Positions 29,175-37,518 are shown, counted from the first letter of the stretch. The stretch: DNA of 64,000 bases from Clostridium sp. CMCC3677 (GCF_023845585.1 NZ_JAMQHS010000004.1:248001-312000), one strand, 5' to 3'. The notes: generated by a model not told the origin, from the sequence alone. Numbers and translations are program-made.

Positions 29175-30116
29175 CTAAATTTCTTCTAATGTTAATAATA
29201 ATTTATTTAATGATTCCATATCTTCTATATTTAATACTTTAACGCTTCTATTAATTTTCTTTACAAATCCACTAAGAACCTTACCTGGTCCAACTTCAAT
29301 AAATGTATTAACTCCATTTTTTATCATATCTTCAATAGTCTTATCAAAAAGTACAGATGATCTTATATGTCTTTTTAATAACTCTTTAAAATCATCTTCT
29401 TCATCATAAGGTAACCCTTTCACATTAGAATATACAACTTTATTTAATGAATTTATATTTGTATCCTTTAATGTGTTATAAAATTCTTCACTTGCATTCT
29501 TTAATAATGAACTATGGAAAGGTCCACTTACCTTTAAAGGTATTCCTAATCCTCCAAGTTCCTTTGCAATTTTCACTGCTTCATCAATAGCTTTATTTTC
29601 CCCAGCTATAACTACTTGTTTTGGACAATTGTAATTTGCTGCTTCTGCAATGCCAAACTCACTTGCTCTTTCTAATAGATTTTCTAATTTTTCATTATCA
29701 AGCTTTAAAATAGCTGCCATCTTTCCAAGACCTTTTGGAAGAGAATTTCCCATGATTCTACCTCTCTCTTTTACTAGAAGTAATCCTTCTTCCAAAGAAA
29801 GCGCTCCTGAAAAAATTAGTGAAGCATATTCACCAAGACTTAATCCTGCAGTATACTTTGCTTCAATATTATTTACTTCCAAAGCTTTTAATGCTACTAA
29901 AGAAGCCACTACTATTGTAGGTTGAGCATTTTCTGTTTGCATTAAAACTTCTTCAGGACCATTAAATAGCATATCTTTTATTGGCATATCTAATATTTTT
30001 TCTGCTTTATCAACTATTTCTTTACATTCTGGTATTTTATCATAGAATTCCTTTGCCATACCCACATATTGGGCACCTTGACCTGGAAAAAGGAATGCAA
30101 TATTTTCACTATTCAT
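29175..30116 (-). CDS. fabD: Malonyl-CoA:ACP transacylase FabD
   Basis: 313 residues from MNSENIAFLFPGQGAQYVGM. A reading 18 codons longer (30170) overlaps fabK and is rejected in favour of the ATG at 30116 with TTGGAGGAA before it. Catalytic Ser is in AGLSLGEYASL (about 90-100), and the catalytic His is in VSGPFHSSLL (about 197-206). The oxyanion GQGAQ motif is at about 12-16. It overlaps the fabK stop by a few bases. It supplies malonyl-ACP for FabH and FabF. Confidence 0.96.
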   Translation of the reverse strand: MNSENIAFLFPGQGAQYVGMAKEFYDKIPECKEIVDKAEKILDMPIKDMLFNGPEEVLMQTENAQPTIVVASLVALKALEVNNIEAKYTAGLSLGEYASLIFSGALSLEEGLLLVKERGRIMGNSLPKGLGKMAAILKLDNEKLENLLERASEFGIAEAANYNCPKQVVIAGENKAIDEAVKIAKELGGLGIPLKVSGPFHSSLLKNASEEFYNTLKDTNINSLNKVVYSNVKGLPYDEEDDFKELLKRHIRSSVLFDKTIEDMIKNGVNTFIEVGPGKVLSGFVKKINRSVKVLNIEDMESLNKLLLTLEEI

Positions 30117-31050
30117 GATTTCCTCCAAACAACACAAACCTTTGCTTTGCTTCTTCAAACATCTCTTCAATAATTTCCTTTGATGTTTGTTCTTTATTAA
30201 TTAAGCCTGCAATTTGTCCAGACATTATAGATCCATTATCCACATCACCATCTACTGCTGCTTTCTTTAAAGTACCTGCTCCTAATTCTTCTAATTTTTC
30301 TGGACTTATACCTTCTTTTTCTAACTTAGCATACATTCTTGATAGTTTGTTTTTAAGCACTCTTACTGGATGACCTGTAGATCTACCTGTAACTTCTGTA
30401 TCTATGTCTTTAGCTTTTAATATCTTATCTTTATAATTTTGATTTACTGTACATTCTCTTGCAACTAAAAATCTAGTTCCAACTTGAACTCCTTCTGCTC
30501 CTAACATAAAAGAAGCTGCAATTCCTCTTCCATCACCTATTCCACCTGCTGCTATAACTGGTATGCTTACTGCATCTACAACTTGTGGAATTAATGCCAT
30601 TGTAGTAAGTTGACCTACATGACCACCTGATTCTGTACCTTCTGCTATAATTGCATCTGCTCCTGCTTTTTCCATTCTCTTAGCAAGGGCTACTGATGCA
30701 ACAACTGGTATTACCTTTATATTATTTGCTTTCCATCTTTCCATGTACTTACCTGGACTTCCTGCTCCAGTAGTAACAATAGCTATATTTTCCTCACATA
30801 CTAGTTCCGCTATTTCTTCTGCATTTTCAGACATTAACATTATATTTACACCAAAAGGTTTATCTGTTAATTTTTTAGCTTCTCTGATTTGTTTTCTTAC
30901 CCATTCTGTTGGTGCTGCTCCTGTTATTATTCCAATTCCACCTGCTTCACTTACCGCTGCTGCTAAAGATGCATCTGCGATCCAAGCCATACCTCCTTGA
31001 AATATTGGATACTTTATACCAAGTAGATCACATACTCTATTATTTGCCAC
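30109..31050 (-). CDS. fabK: Enoyl-ACP reductase II FabK
   Basis: 313 residues, FMN-dependent TIM barrel of the nitronate monooxygenase/FabK family. The start is GTG at 31050 with TTAGGAGGAA upstream. N-terminal LLGIKYPIFQGGMAWIADASLAAAVSEAGGIGIIT, the EGTESGGHVGQL loop (with the key His) and IPVIAAGGIGDGRGIAASFMLGAEGVQVGTRF are present. FabK, not FabI, is thus the enoyl reductase of this operon, which predicts low sensitivity to triclosan. It follows acpP after a hairpin. Confidence 0.94.
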   Translation of the reverse strand: MANNRVCDLLGIKYPIFQGGMAWIADASLAAAVSEAGGIGIITGAAPTEWVRKQIREAKKLTDKPFGVNIMLMSENAEEIAELVCEENIAIVTTGAGSPGKYMERWKANNIKVIPVVASVALAKRMEKAGADAIIAEGTESGGHVGQLTTMALIPQVVDAVSIPVIAAGGIGDGRGIAASFMLGAEGVQVGTRFLVARECTVNQNYKDKILKAKDIDTEVTGRSTGHPVRVLKNKLSRMYAKLEKEGISPEKLEELGAGTLKKAAVDGDVDNGSIMSGQIAGLINKEQTSKEIIEEMFEEAKQRFVLFGGNHE

Positions 31051-31101
31051 AAATAATTCCTCCTAATAGTGTTCTTACAAAAATACTTATATTATATAAT
31101 T

Positions 31102-31133
31102 AAATCGGGAATACTTATTTGCATACCCGACTT
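31102..31133 (-). terminator. Intercistronic hairpin between acpP and fabK
   Basis: AAGTCGGG pairs with CCCGATTT (31133-31126 with 31109-31102), followed on the minus strand by an A/T run. It may terminate or stabilise part of the acpP transcripts. Confidence 0.5.
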
Positions 31134-31158
31134 AACTTGGATGTTAGTATTTTAAATT

Positions 31159-31383
31159 TTAATTATTCGTCTTATTCTTTACATATTCAACTGCATCTTT
31201 TAAGCTCTTTAACTTTTCAACTTCCTCTATTTGAATATCGAATTTTTCTTCTAATTCAATTACAACTTGGAATAAGTCTAAAGAATCTGCTCCTAAATCT
31301 TCAAATGTAGTTTCTAAAGTTATTCCATCCTTTTCTACACCTAATTGTTCACATATTATATCTCTAATTTCTTCAAATAACAT
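31159..31383 (-). CDS. acpP: Acyl carrier protein
   Basis: 74 residues, strongly acidic, four-helix ACP fold. The phosphopantetheine Ser is in the motif FEDLGADSLDLFQV (about residue 34). It carries growing chains for FabD, FabH, FabF, FabG, FabZ and FabK in the same operon. The ATG at 31383 follows CAAGGAGGA. Leu/Phe after the DSL motif (DSLDLFQVV) differs slightly from the DSLDTVEL of enterobacteria but is normal for clostridia. Confidence 0.96.
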   Translation of the reverse strand: MLFEEIRDIICEQLGVEKDGITLETTFEDLGADSLDLFQVVIELEEKFDIQIEEVEKLKSLKDAVEYVKNKTNN

Positions 31384-31464
31384 AATTTTTTCCTCCTTGA
31401 TGTCTCTTTTTTTATTTATCTTTAAATTAATAGTTAACTATATTTTAAGTATCTGTTTATATAT

Positions 31465-31495
31465 TAATATCTCAACACTTTACTAAAACATAGCC
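31465..31495. repeat. MITE-like repeat, copy D (one end only)
   Basis: TCAACACTTTACTAAAACAT then AGCC (to 31495) match the right end of the element at 21325-21492. The other end is not recognisable. It lies between fabH and acpP. Confidence 0.55.
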
Positions 31496-31509
31496 TAATA
31501 ATTTAATTT

Positions 31510-32478
31510 TTACCATTCTAGTAATGTAGCTCCATAGCTTAATCCACCACCAAAAGCTACTAAAAGTATCTTATCTCCTTCTTCTAGAAGATTTTTTTCA
31601 TATAACTCATTTAAAGCTAATGGCACTGAAGCTGAGGATGTATTTCCTGTTTTATCTAAATTTATATAAAACTTATTTATATCTATCTTTAATTTTTTAG
31701 CAACATAATCTAATATTCTTATATTAGCTTGATGAGGTACTATGTACTTTATATCATTTAAGCAAACATCTGTACCTTCTAATACACCATCAATTCCTTT
31801 AATAATAGCTGAAGTTGCAAATTTAAAAACTTCCCTACCATTCATCTCAACATATTGGTTGCTAATAAAATTTTCTTTAGTAAAAGGAGTGTTAAAATCA
31901 AGCGCACCTATAGTCAATGAATCTCCTTTTTTCCCATCTGTTTTCAAATAGGAATTAATTATTCCATTCTTTTCATCTCTTACAAGTACTGCTGCTCCAC
32001 CACCATCACCAAATAATATACATGTTCCTCTATCATTCCAATTAATAACTTTAGAAAGTGTTTCTGCACCTATAACAAGTGCATTCTTGTAATTTAATGA
32101 TTTCATTAATGAATTTGCAGTTTCTAATGCAAATACAAAACCTGAGCAGGCAACATTTATATCAAATGCCGCAGCCTTATTAGCATTTAATTCTTTTTGA
32201 ACTAAACACGCCACAGATGGCATAAACATATCTGGAGTAATAGTTGCTACTATTATTAAATCTAAATCTTCAGAATCAATCTTTGCTCTCTCAAGGGCAA
32301 CTTTAGCGGCTTTCACAGCAATTTCCGAAGTATTTTCACCTTCTGAAATTCTACGTTCTTTTATACCTGTTCTTTCAACTATCCACTCATCATTAGTATC
32401 AACAAATTCACTAATTTTATCATTTGTAACAACGAGTGATGGTAGATATCCCCCTACTCCCCCTATTTTAATATTCAT
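31510..32478 (-). CDS. fabH: 3-oxoacyl-ACP synthase III FabH
   Basis: 322 residues. It starts fatty acid synthesis by condensing an acyl-CoA with malonyl-ACP. The catalytic triad is visible: Cys in NVACSGFVFALE (about 112), His in VPHQANIRI (about 249) and Asn in KTGNTSSASVPLAL (about 278). The start MNIKIGGVGGYLPSLVVTND and TGIKERRI are typical. The ATG at 32478 follows TTAAGGAGA. It is the first enzyme gene after the regulator fabT. Confidence 0.96.
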   Translation of the reverse strand: MNIKIGGVGGYLPSLVVTNDKISEFVDTNDEWIVERTGIKERRISEGENTSEIAVKAAKVALERAKIDSEDLDLIIVATITPDMFMPSVACLVQKELNANKAAAFDINVACSGFVFALETANSLMKSLNYKNALVIGAETLSKVINWNDRGTCILFGDGGGAAVLVRDEKNGIINSYLKTDGKKGDSLTIGALDFNTPFTKENFISNQYVEMNGREVFKFATSAIIKGIDGVLEGTDVCLNDIKYIVPHQANIRILDYVAKKLKIDINKFYINLDKTGNTSSASVPLALNELYEKNLLEEGDKILLVAFGGGLSYGATLLEW

Positions 32479-32492
32479 ACTTTTCTCCTTAA

Positions 32493-32942
32493 TTATTTCA
32501 ATTTATATTTTTCTCTTAAAAACTCATTTATCTTATTTAATGCTGAAATTAGCATTGCTTCTTCTTGTTGTGTTAAGCTTTCTATTGAGTTACTAACCAT
32601 ATCATTATGAAATTTTTCATGTAATCTATAAGCTAGTTTTCCTTTTTTAGTTAAAGCAATTAAAACAACTCTTCTATCTTCTTCTATTCTGCTTCTTTCT
32701 ACATAACCTTTTTTAATAAGTTTATTGATTGCAGTTGTTAATGTTCCAACTGTTATTTTTAAATCTTGAGCTACTTCAGACATAGTTCTTTTTTTATACA
32801 TTCCAATTGCTTCAATAGTATGAATTTCAGTAATTGAAAGATCTGAAATTACTCCTTCTTTTATTGTTTGTTCTTCTATTTGTAAAATATCATTAAATAA
32901 TTCTACTAATATCTGATTGACTATCTTTTTTGATTGATTCAT
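32493..32942 (-). CDS. fabT: MarR family regulator of fatty acid synthesis, FabT-like
   Basis: 149 residues of MarR type: dimerisation helix, winged helix with SEVAQDLKITVGTLTTAINKLIKKGYVERSRIEEDRRVVLIALTKKG (about 59-105), then a C-terminal helix. As the first gene of the fab operon it corresponds to FabT of streptococci, which represses fab genes with acyl-ACP as corepressor. A 17-bp palindrome sits on its own promoter (33009-33025), fitting autoregulation. The ATG at 32942 follows GGAGGAAAA. Confidence 0.9.
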   Translation of the reverse strand: MNQSKKIVNQILVELFNDILQIEEQTIKEGVISDLSITEIHTIEAIGMYKKRTMSEVAQDLKITVGTLTTAINKLIKKGYVERSRIEEDRRVVLIALTKKGKLAYRLHEKFHNDMVSNSIESLTQQEEAMLISALNKINEFLREKYKLK

Positions 32943-33008
32943 CTATTTATTTTCCTCCAGATAAAACATTAAATATTTGACTTAGTAATTTAATTTCTGC
33001 AATCAAAC

Positions 33009-33061
33009 ATTTTGATAATCAAAATATACTACATTCAAAATAAATTGTCAATTATTTTGAA
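33009..33061 (-). promoter_or_regulatory. fab operon promoter with FabT-type operator
   Basis: Minus strand: TTGACA (33051-33046), 17-nt spacer, TATATT (33028-33023). The perfect 17-bp palindrome ATTTTGATAATCAAAAT (33009-33025) overlaps the -10 and start site and resembles FabT boxes. A second inverted repeat (33034-33043 with 33052-33061) spans the -35. Confidence 0.75.
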
Positions 33062-33188
33062 AATATATTTTCGTTATTTACCATTATTTTCTTCATATCC
33101 CCAAACTTTTAATTATTGAATACATATGCTATAATTGTTATGATATTTTAAAGTATTACTTATTTTTTTAAATAGGGAGGAAAGAATA

Positions 33189-33839
33189 ATGGTAAAAAAA
33201 TTGATTTTAGCTACAGTTCTAATGTTAAGTATAGCTTTAGTAGGTTGTTCTTCAAATTCAGCCACTAATACAAAACCAGAAGACAATACTGTAGTAGAGA
33301 ATCCAAAGACAGATAATGAGAATGATATCAAAAAGGACAATCCTACTGATACTTCTAAAGATGATAAAAATGATAAGAATAATAAAAAAGAAACTGAGGC
33401 ATTCTCTATATATACTGAAGATGCAGATAATATGGAAATAAAAGAAATTTCAACTATTGAGCTAAACAAAGATTTAAGTTTAGAAGATAAATTAAAGAAG
33501 TTATCAAAGGCTCTTTCTGAAAAAACATTTGATAACTTACCAATAGAAGTAAAATCTATTGATACTGTAGATGGCAAAAAAATTGCTACTATAAACTTAG
33601 ATGAAAGTGCAGCTAATAAAGGTGTAACTAGCAATGCTGATTTAAAGAAACCTAATTGGGCAGCTAATAAATTACAAGGTTCTACCGGTGGAGAAATATC
33701 TGAAAATAGTTTATTAGAAACTTTTCTTCAAGTAAAATATAAAGGTGAGTGGATTGATGGAGTAAAATTCTTATACAAGAACGAACCAATCGAATTTGAA
33801 CATACACCTAATTTATCACAAATTAATTATAGAAAATAA
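33189..33839 (+). CDS. Lipoprotein with GerMN-like domain
   Basis: 216 residues. Lipoprotein signal MVKKLILATVLMLSIALVGC with lipobox LVGC (Cys20), then a Lys/Asp/Asn-rich low-complexity linker (about 21-75). The C-terminal globular part (about 80-205) has LSLEDKLKKLSKALSEKTFDNLP and IATINLDES, resembling the GerMN/sporulation-germination fold seen in surface lipoproteins. The exact role is unknown. The ATG follows AGGGAGGAAAG. It is monocistronic, divergent from fabT, and closed by a strong terminator. Confidence 0.75.
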   Translation: MVKKLILATVLMLSIALVGCSSNSATNTKPEDNTVVENPKTDNENDIKKDNPTDTSKDDKNDKNNKKETEAFSIYTEDADNMEIKEISTIELNKDLSLEDKLKKLSKALSEKTFDNLPIEVKSIDTVDGKKIATINLDESAANKGVTSNADLKKPNWAANKLQGSTGGEISENSLLETFLQVKYKGEWIDGVKFLYKNEPIEFEHTPNLSQINYRK

Positions 33840-33855
33840 TCATTAAAATAACAAT

Positions 33856-33898
33856 AAAGCTATTACTTAATTGGACAACCCAGTTAAGTAATAGCTTT
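33856..33898 (+). terminator. Terminator shared by the lipoprotein and flavin reductase genes
   Basis: AAAGCTATTACTTAA pairs with TTAAGTAATAGCTTT and the stem continues inward through GG/CC. It is followed by TTTTTATT on the plus strand and has a T-rich side on the minus strand too. It lies between convergent genes. Confidence 0.9.
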
Positions 33899-33946
33899 TT
33901 ATTGTGAAAATAAAAGACTCTGTTTAATAACATAGATAAATACTTA

Positions 33947-34450
33947 TTATTTAGTATAGCTTTCTAATATTTCAGCAAAATATAATACATGCTTTGATTC
34001 ACCTTCGCCATAGAATTTATCTTTGATTTCAGGATCAATATTATCTAAATCCATTTCTTGTTTAAACAATATTTTGCACTCATAATATTTATTACATCCA
34101 TGAACTATAGGACTACTTACACTTTTGCTAGGTATAAATTTTATATTAGCTTCTTTTTCTTTGTCTATCTCTCTACCTGATTTTGTTCCGCATATAGTAA
34201 GTGCTGATTTCATACTTCCTTCAAATGGTATACTAACTGTATAGTTATCACCAGAATCTAAAAATTCTTTAGTATATCTTGTTTCTCTAACTAGTGCCAT
34301 AAATATAGGTCGTCTCCAAATATAACCTACACTTCCCCAGCTAATTGTCATAGTATTAGCTTTATTTTCGTCTCCACATGTTAAAAATGCTCCTGTTTTG
34401 TAAAGATTATTCATTGAAATCTCTAAACCTTCTGTAAAAGTTTCCTTCAT
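33947..34450 (-). CDS. Flavin reductase-like protein (FMN-binding split barrel)
   Basis: 167 residues of the flavin reductase-like domain. Visible are GAFLTCGDENKANTMTISWGSVGYIWRRPIFMALVR (about 20-55), where the FMN phosphate and ring bind, then ESTYLVSIPF-like YTVSIPF and CGTKSGREIDKEK. The family includes NAD(P)H:flavin reductases and small flavoproteins of unknown partner. The ATG at 34450 follows GTGGGGG. Single gene; it shares a terminator with the convergent lipoprotein. Confidence 0.87.
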   Translation of the reverse strand: MKETFTEGLEISMNNLYKTGAFLTCGDENKANTMTISWGSVGYIWRRPIFMALVRETRYTKEFLDSGDNYTVSIPFEGSMKSALTICGTKSGREIDKEKEANIKFIPSKSVSSPIVHGCNKYYECKILFKQEMDLDNIDPEIKDKFYGEGESKHVLYFAEILESYTK

Positions 34451-34477
34451 AAGCCTTCGCCCCCACTTTCTTTAATA

Positions 34478-34606
34478 TTTATTTTAGCAAAGTATTCATA
34501 TATGTATAAGCAAAGCTGACGAGAGTAATTGAACTTAAGAAAACTAAAAATTACAATGCCACTTTACCTATTACATATATGAACACATATTTAAAACACA
34601 TCATTT
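34478..34606. repeat. MITE-like repeat, copy C
   Basis: About 115-130 bp, in opposite orientation to the copy at 21325-21492: TTTTAGCAAAGTATTCATAT at 34482-34501, AATTACAATGCCACTTTACC in the other half (34549-34568), and ATTTAAAACA near the right end. The middle is shorter than in copy B and the outermost bases are degraded. It lies upstream of the flavin reductase gene. Confidence 0.78.
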
Positions 34607-34642
34607 TTGCATCACTATATAAAATAATACCATATTATTCTA

Positions 34643-35566
34643 TTAAATGTTGTTTATAAATTCTTTGTATTCCTTTAAATCTCTTATAGGATCAAGTTCT
34701 TTATCTTTTTTCATATAATCTAAGAATAAATCATTTAGCTCTATACACTTTTCTACATCTTTTAAAGCCTTTAATAATTCCTTTGTATTAACATAGAAGC
34801 AAGCTCTATTGTAATATAAGAATCCTTCTTCTGGATTTATTTCTATTCCTTTATTTATTACATTTATTGCAGTTGTAAAATCATTATCTTCCCTATATAT
34901 AACAGCTAAATTTAAAAAACTATATGTATATGTAGGATTTGCTTTTATAGACTTTTTATAATAATCTATAGCTTCTTGTTTCTTATGTAATTTATTTGAT
35001 ATTACAGCTTTGTTAAACAATATTCTATAATGTTTAGGATTTATTTCTAGAGCCCTATTTATATATTTTAACGCTTCTTCATTTCTATCTAATTCTTCAA
35101 AAATGCAAGCTAAGTTCGCATATCCCCATAAATCATTGTTATTTAATTCAATAGTTTTTTTATAATTTAAAATTGCCTTTTTTTTATCACCTAATTCATC
35201 ATATATATTGGCTAAAAAGAAATATGCTTTATCATAACTTGAATCTTTTTGTATTGATATTTTGTAATACTCTTTTGCTTTTGACAAATCGCCTAATTCA
35301 TCATATATAGTTCCTAAACCATAATAAGCTCTAGGTTCATCTTCATCTAAATTAATTATTTCTAAATATTTTTCTTCTGCTTCTTTTCTCAAACCAATTT
35401 CATCATATAATAATGCCATATCAAGTAAAAATTCTATATCCGTTTTACCTACATTTAATGCATATGCTTTTTTATAAAATTTTAAAGCTTTTAATAAGTT
35501 TCTCTCACTTTTTAAATTTCTAGCCATATTTAAATAATTATCGTACAAATAATTTTTATTTTCCAT
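34643..35566 (-). CDS. Tetratricopeptide repeat protein
   Basis: 307 residues made of about eight TPR units of 34 residues with the usual pattern A-x3-Y-x-G/A-x6-A-x-P, for example ALKFYKKAYALN, AKEYYKISIQKDSSYDKAYFFLANIYDELGD and ALKYINRALEINPKHY. No signal peptide or membrane segment, so it is cytosolic and likely a scaffold for protein contacts. The partner is unknown. Tyr residues are frequent at repeat position 11. No clear terminator follows. Confidence 0.88.
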   Translation of the reverse strand: MENKNYLYDNYLNMARNLKSERNLLKALKFYKKAYALNVGKTDIEFLLDMALLYDEIGLRKEAEEKYLEIINLDEDEPRAYYGLGTIYDELGDLSKAKEYYKISIQKDSSYDKAYFFLANIYDELGDKKKAILNYKKTIELNNNDLWGYANLACIFEELDRNEEALKYINRALEINPKHYRILFNKAVISNKLHKKQEAIDYYKKSIKANPTYTYSFLNLAVIYREDNDFTTAINVINKGIEINPEEGFLYYNRACFYVNTKELLKALKDVEKCIELNDLFLDYMKKDKELDPIRDLKEYKEFINNI

Positions 35567-35629
35567 GTTTATACTTCATCCTTGCTGATTCTTTATAATA
35601 ACTAATTTAGTATATCACTAAAAAATTCA

Positions 35630-35683
35630 AAAATAAAATGCTTTCATAACAACATATTTCATTAATTATAAAAGTATTTATTA
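35630..35683 (-). repeat. Dispersed terminator repeat, copy 1 (degenerate)
   Basis: AAAATAAAATGCTTT then ATAACAACATATTTCATTA aligns along its length with the near-identical repeats at 49750-49807 and 52890-52946. The stem is weakened by changes. It lies just after the TVP38 gene fragment. Confidence 0.65.
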
Positions 35684-35716
35684 ACATATATAATTGTTTC
35701 TACCTATATATATAAA

Positions 35717-36145
35717 TTATTCCTCATTATATTTATAATTTTTGTTCATAAAAATTATGATTAAAATTAATGACAATAGCGTAATTATTAGCCTAGCCCA
35801 ATTATCTTGTATATTAATAAAGTCGTAGCTTACCAATGCTTCTAATATAATAGAAGGTATTTTCCCTAAAAAAGTTGCTATTGTAAAAGGAATAATATTC
35901 ATATTACTCACTGAAGCACCTAATGTTACAAATCCAGAAGGCACAAAAGGTAATAATCTTATTAAAAATACTAGATAAGTGCTTTCTTTGCCTTGACTCT
36001 TTACTAATTTTTTTAAGTATCTATTATTAACTGAAAATTTTTCTATCTTTTTCTTAAAACCTTTTCTATATAACCAAAATGATATGGCTGCACCTATAGT
36101 CTCCCCTATTAATGATAGGAACTTGAACCTTCTCTTCAAATCCAT
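35717..36145 (-). pseudogene. TVP38/TMEM64 (VTT domain) membrane protein, N-terminus missing
   Basis: The readable part (about 140 residues) begins inside the VTT domain: LSLIGETIGAAISFWLYRKGF, then RLLPFVPSGFVTLGASVSNMNIIPFTIATFLGKIPS and a last membrane segment. A complete family member has about 60-80 more residues with two membrane segments before this point. The apparent ATG at 36145 reads through sequence that belongs to a MarR gene in another frame, so the start is a by-product of the fusion. Probably not functional. Confidence 0.72.
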
Positions 36146-36405
36146 CCATTTCTATACCATCAAAGCGATATAGTTTAACCAATAGCTTCCAAAGAGTTTC
36201 TATTTCTTCTTTAGTAAAATCTTTAAAAATATCAGCCATGAAATCAATAGTGCCATCTTTCCCACATTTAATAATGGCATCCATTCCTAAATCAGTCACA
36301 CATACATTTACAGATCTCTTATCTTTTTTACTAGGTATTATAGATACAAAATCCTTTTTTTCAAGACTTTTAACTAATTGGGTTTTGTTTTGATGTTCCA
36401 TGTAG
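36112..36405 (-). pseudogene. MarR family regulator fragment
   Basis: The reading NKTQLVKSLEKKDFVSIIPS (then KKDKRSVNVCVTDLG) is the recognition helix and wing of a MarR protein, and a C-terminal dimerisation helix follows to about GFEEKVQVP. The N-terminal dimer helix and first part of the HTH are absent. The frame runs on upstream into acyltransferase sequence and downstream into VTT sequence read out of frame. This is a central scrap left between two deletions. Limits are approximate. Confidence 0.7.
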
Positions 36406-36972
36406 AAATATCTCTTTAGAACACGTAATTTCATTATTCTCGATCCATTTAAATATTTTTTCAAAATATTCTAGTGCAACTTTTTCTAATTTGTCTGGTA
36501 ATCCTTCTGAATCAAAAAATGGAACTATAAGAACATTAAATCCAGTAGATGCAAGCGGTGCTACTAACAGAGCTAATGCTCTTACATCTCCACTTGATCC
36601 GCCTACCATTAAAACTGTTTTATTATTAGGTTTTTCTTTATAAAATAACTGCCCATTAAACTCTTCTTCACATATATTCTTTATGATAACATCTTCTGTT
36701 TTAAACAATCGCTTTAAATTAATTTCCTTTTTTTCATCAGAAGATTCAAATACCATATTCATAATCATTGGTTCATCAATAGATATATTTTCTGCAATGT
36801 TTTTGCCTTCAGTTCTAGACTTTTTCAATGAATAAATTAATCCCATGCTATCATTAGCTTCATAAGTACCTTTTACTGGCTTAGCTAAATCTAAATCCAC
36901 TTCACCTTTTTCATCAGAAATAAATACTCCGTAAGATGAATATTCTTCTCCCTTGCACCATGGTAATTCCAT
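36370..36972 (-). pseudogene. Acyl-CoA thioesterase/BAAT-like acyltransferase fragment
   Basis: About 195 residues match the bile-acid-CoA:amino acid N-acyltransferase/acyl-CoA thioesterase family: EVDLDLAKPVKGTYEANDSMGLIYSL from the N-terminal domain, then the alpha/beta hydrolase start with VLMVGGSSGDVRALALLVAPLASTGFNVLIVPFF. The sequence stops at IFLHGTSK, exactly where the nucleophile elbow would be, so the catalytic residue is missing. The first 40 or so residues of the N-terminal domain are also absent. Broken at both ends. Confidence 0.75.
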
Positions 36973-37057
36973 TTTCCCGTTCTATGAAAAATACCTTAAT
37001 ATATTTTACTTTATTATTAATTCATAACTTAATAATATCAATATAAAACTTTATAAT

Positions 37058-37115
37058 ATTAAATAAATTAATATTAATATTAATTTATTTAATTCTAATA
37101 TTGATTTATTTAATT
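37058..37115. promoter_or_regulatory. 36-bp perfect palindrome and 21-bp tandem repeat before the DUF2089 gene
   Basis: 37058-37093 is a perfect palindrome of A and T only. The unit TAATATTAATTTATTTAATT (37075-37094) is repeated with one change at 37096-37115, 40 bp before the start codon. Likely operator, with DUF2089 (an HTH-like protein) as a candidate binder. Confidence 0.5.
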
Positions 37116-37155
37116 TAAAGTGATATATTATAAACACAAGAAAGGAAGTGATAAT

Positions 37156-37518
37156 TTGGCATATAAAGTTATTAGTAAATGCCCTGTTTGTTCTTCTAAA
37201 CTTTTCATTTCAAAACTAAAGTGCTCTAAATGCAGTACTGTAATAGAAAATGATTTTGAAATGTCAAAGTTTGAATATCTCTCAGGAGAACAATTAAAAT
37301 TTATAGAAGTGTTTTTAAAAAATAGAGGAAATATAAAAGATGTTGAAAAGGAACTTGGCATATCCTATCCAACAGTAAGAGCAAAATTAGATGAAGTTAT
37401 AACTTCTCTTGGATATAAGGTAGCAAAGGAACCTTCCGTAGATAAGAAGAAAATAGTAGATATGCTAGACAAAGGAGAGATAACTTCAGACCAAGCCATT
37501 AAAATGTTAAATGAATAA
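37156..37518 (+). CDS. DUF2089 family protein (zinc ribbon plus HTH)
   Basis: 120 residues starting at TTG 37156, with AAAGGAAGTGA upstream. The longer GTG start at 37120 is less likely. The N-terminal zinc ribbon CPVCSSKLFISKLKCSKC (about residues 9-26) is followed by a helix-turn-helix region with FLKNRGNIKDVEKELGISYPTVRAKLD. A SHOCT-like tail (DMLDKGEITSDQAIKML) ends it. A DNA-binding regulator is likely, probably of its own operon with the two small proteins and the MFS pump downstream. Confidence 0.85.
   Translation: MAYKVISKCPVCSSKLFISKLKCSKCSTVIENDFEMSKFEYLSGEQLKFIEVFLKNRGNIKDVEKELGISYPTVRAKLDEVITSLGYKVAKEPSVDKKKIVDMLDKGEITSDQAIKMLNE

Noticed and set aside
36066-36464. A complete 132-residue MarR protein
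   Set aside because: The first and last parts are other genes read out of frame; only the middle is MarR-like.
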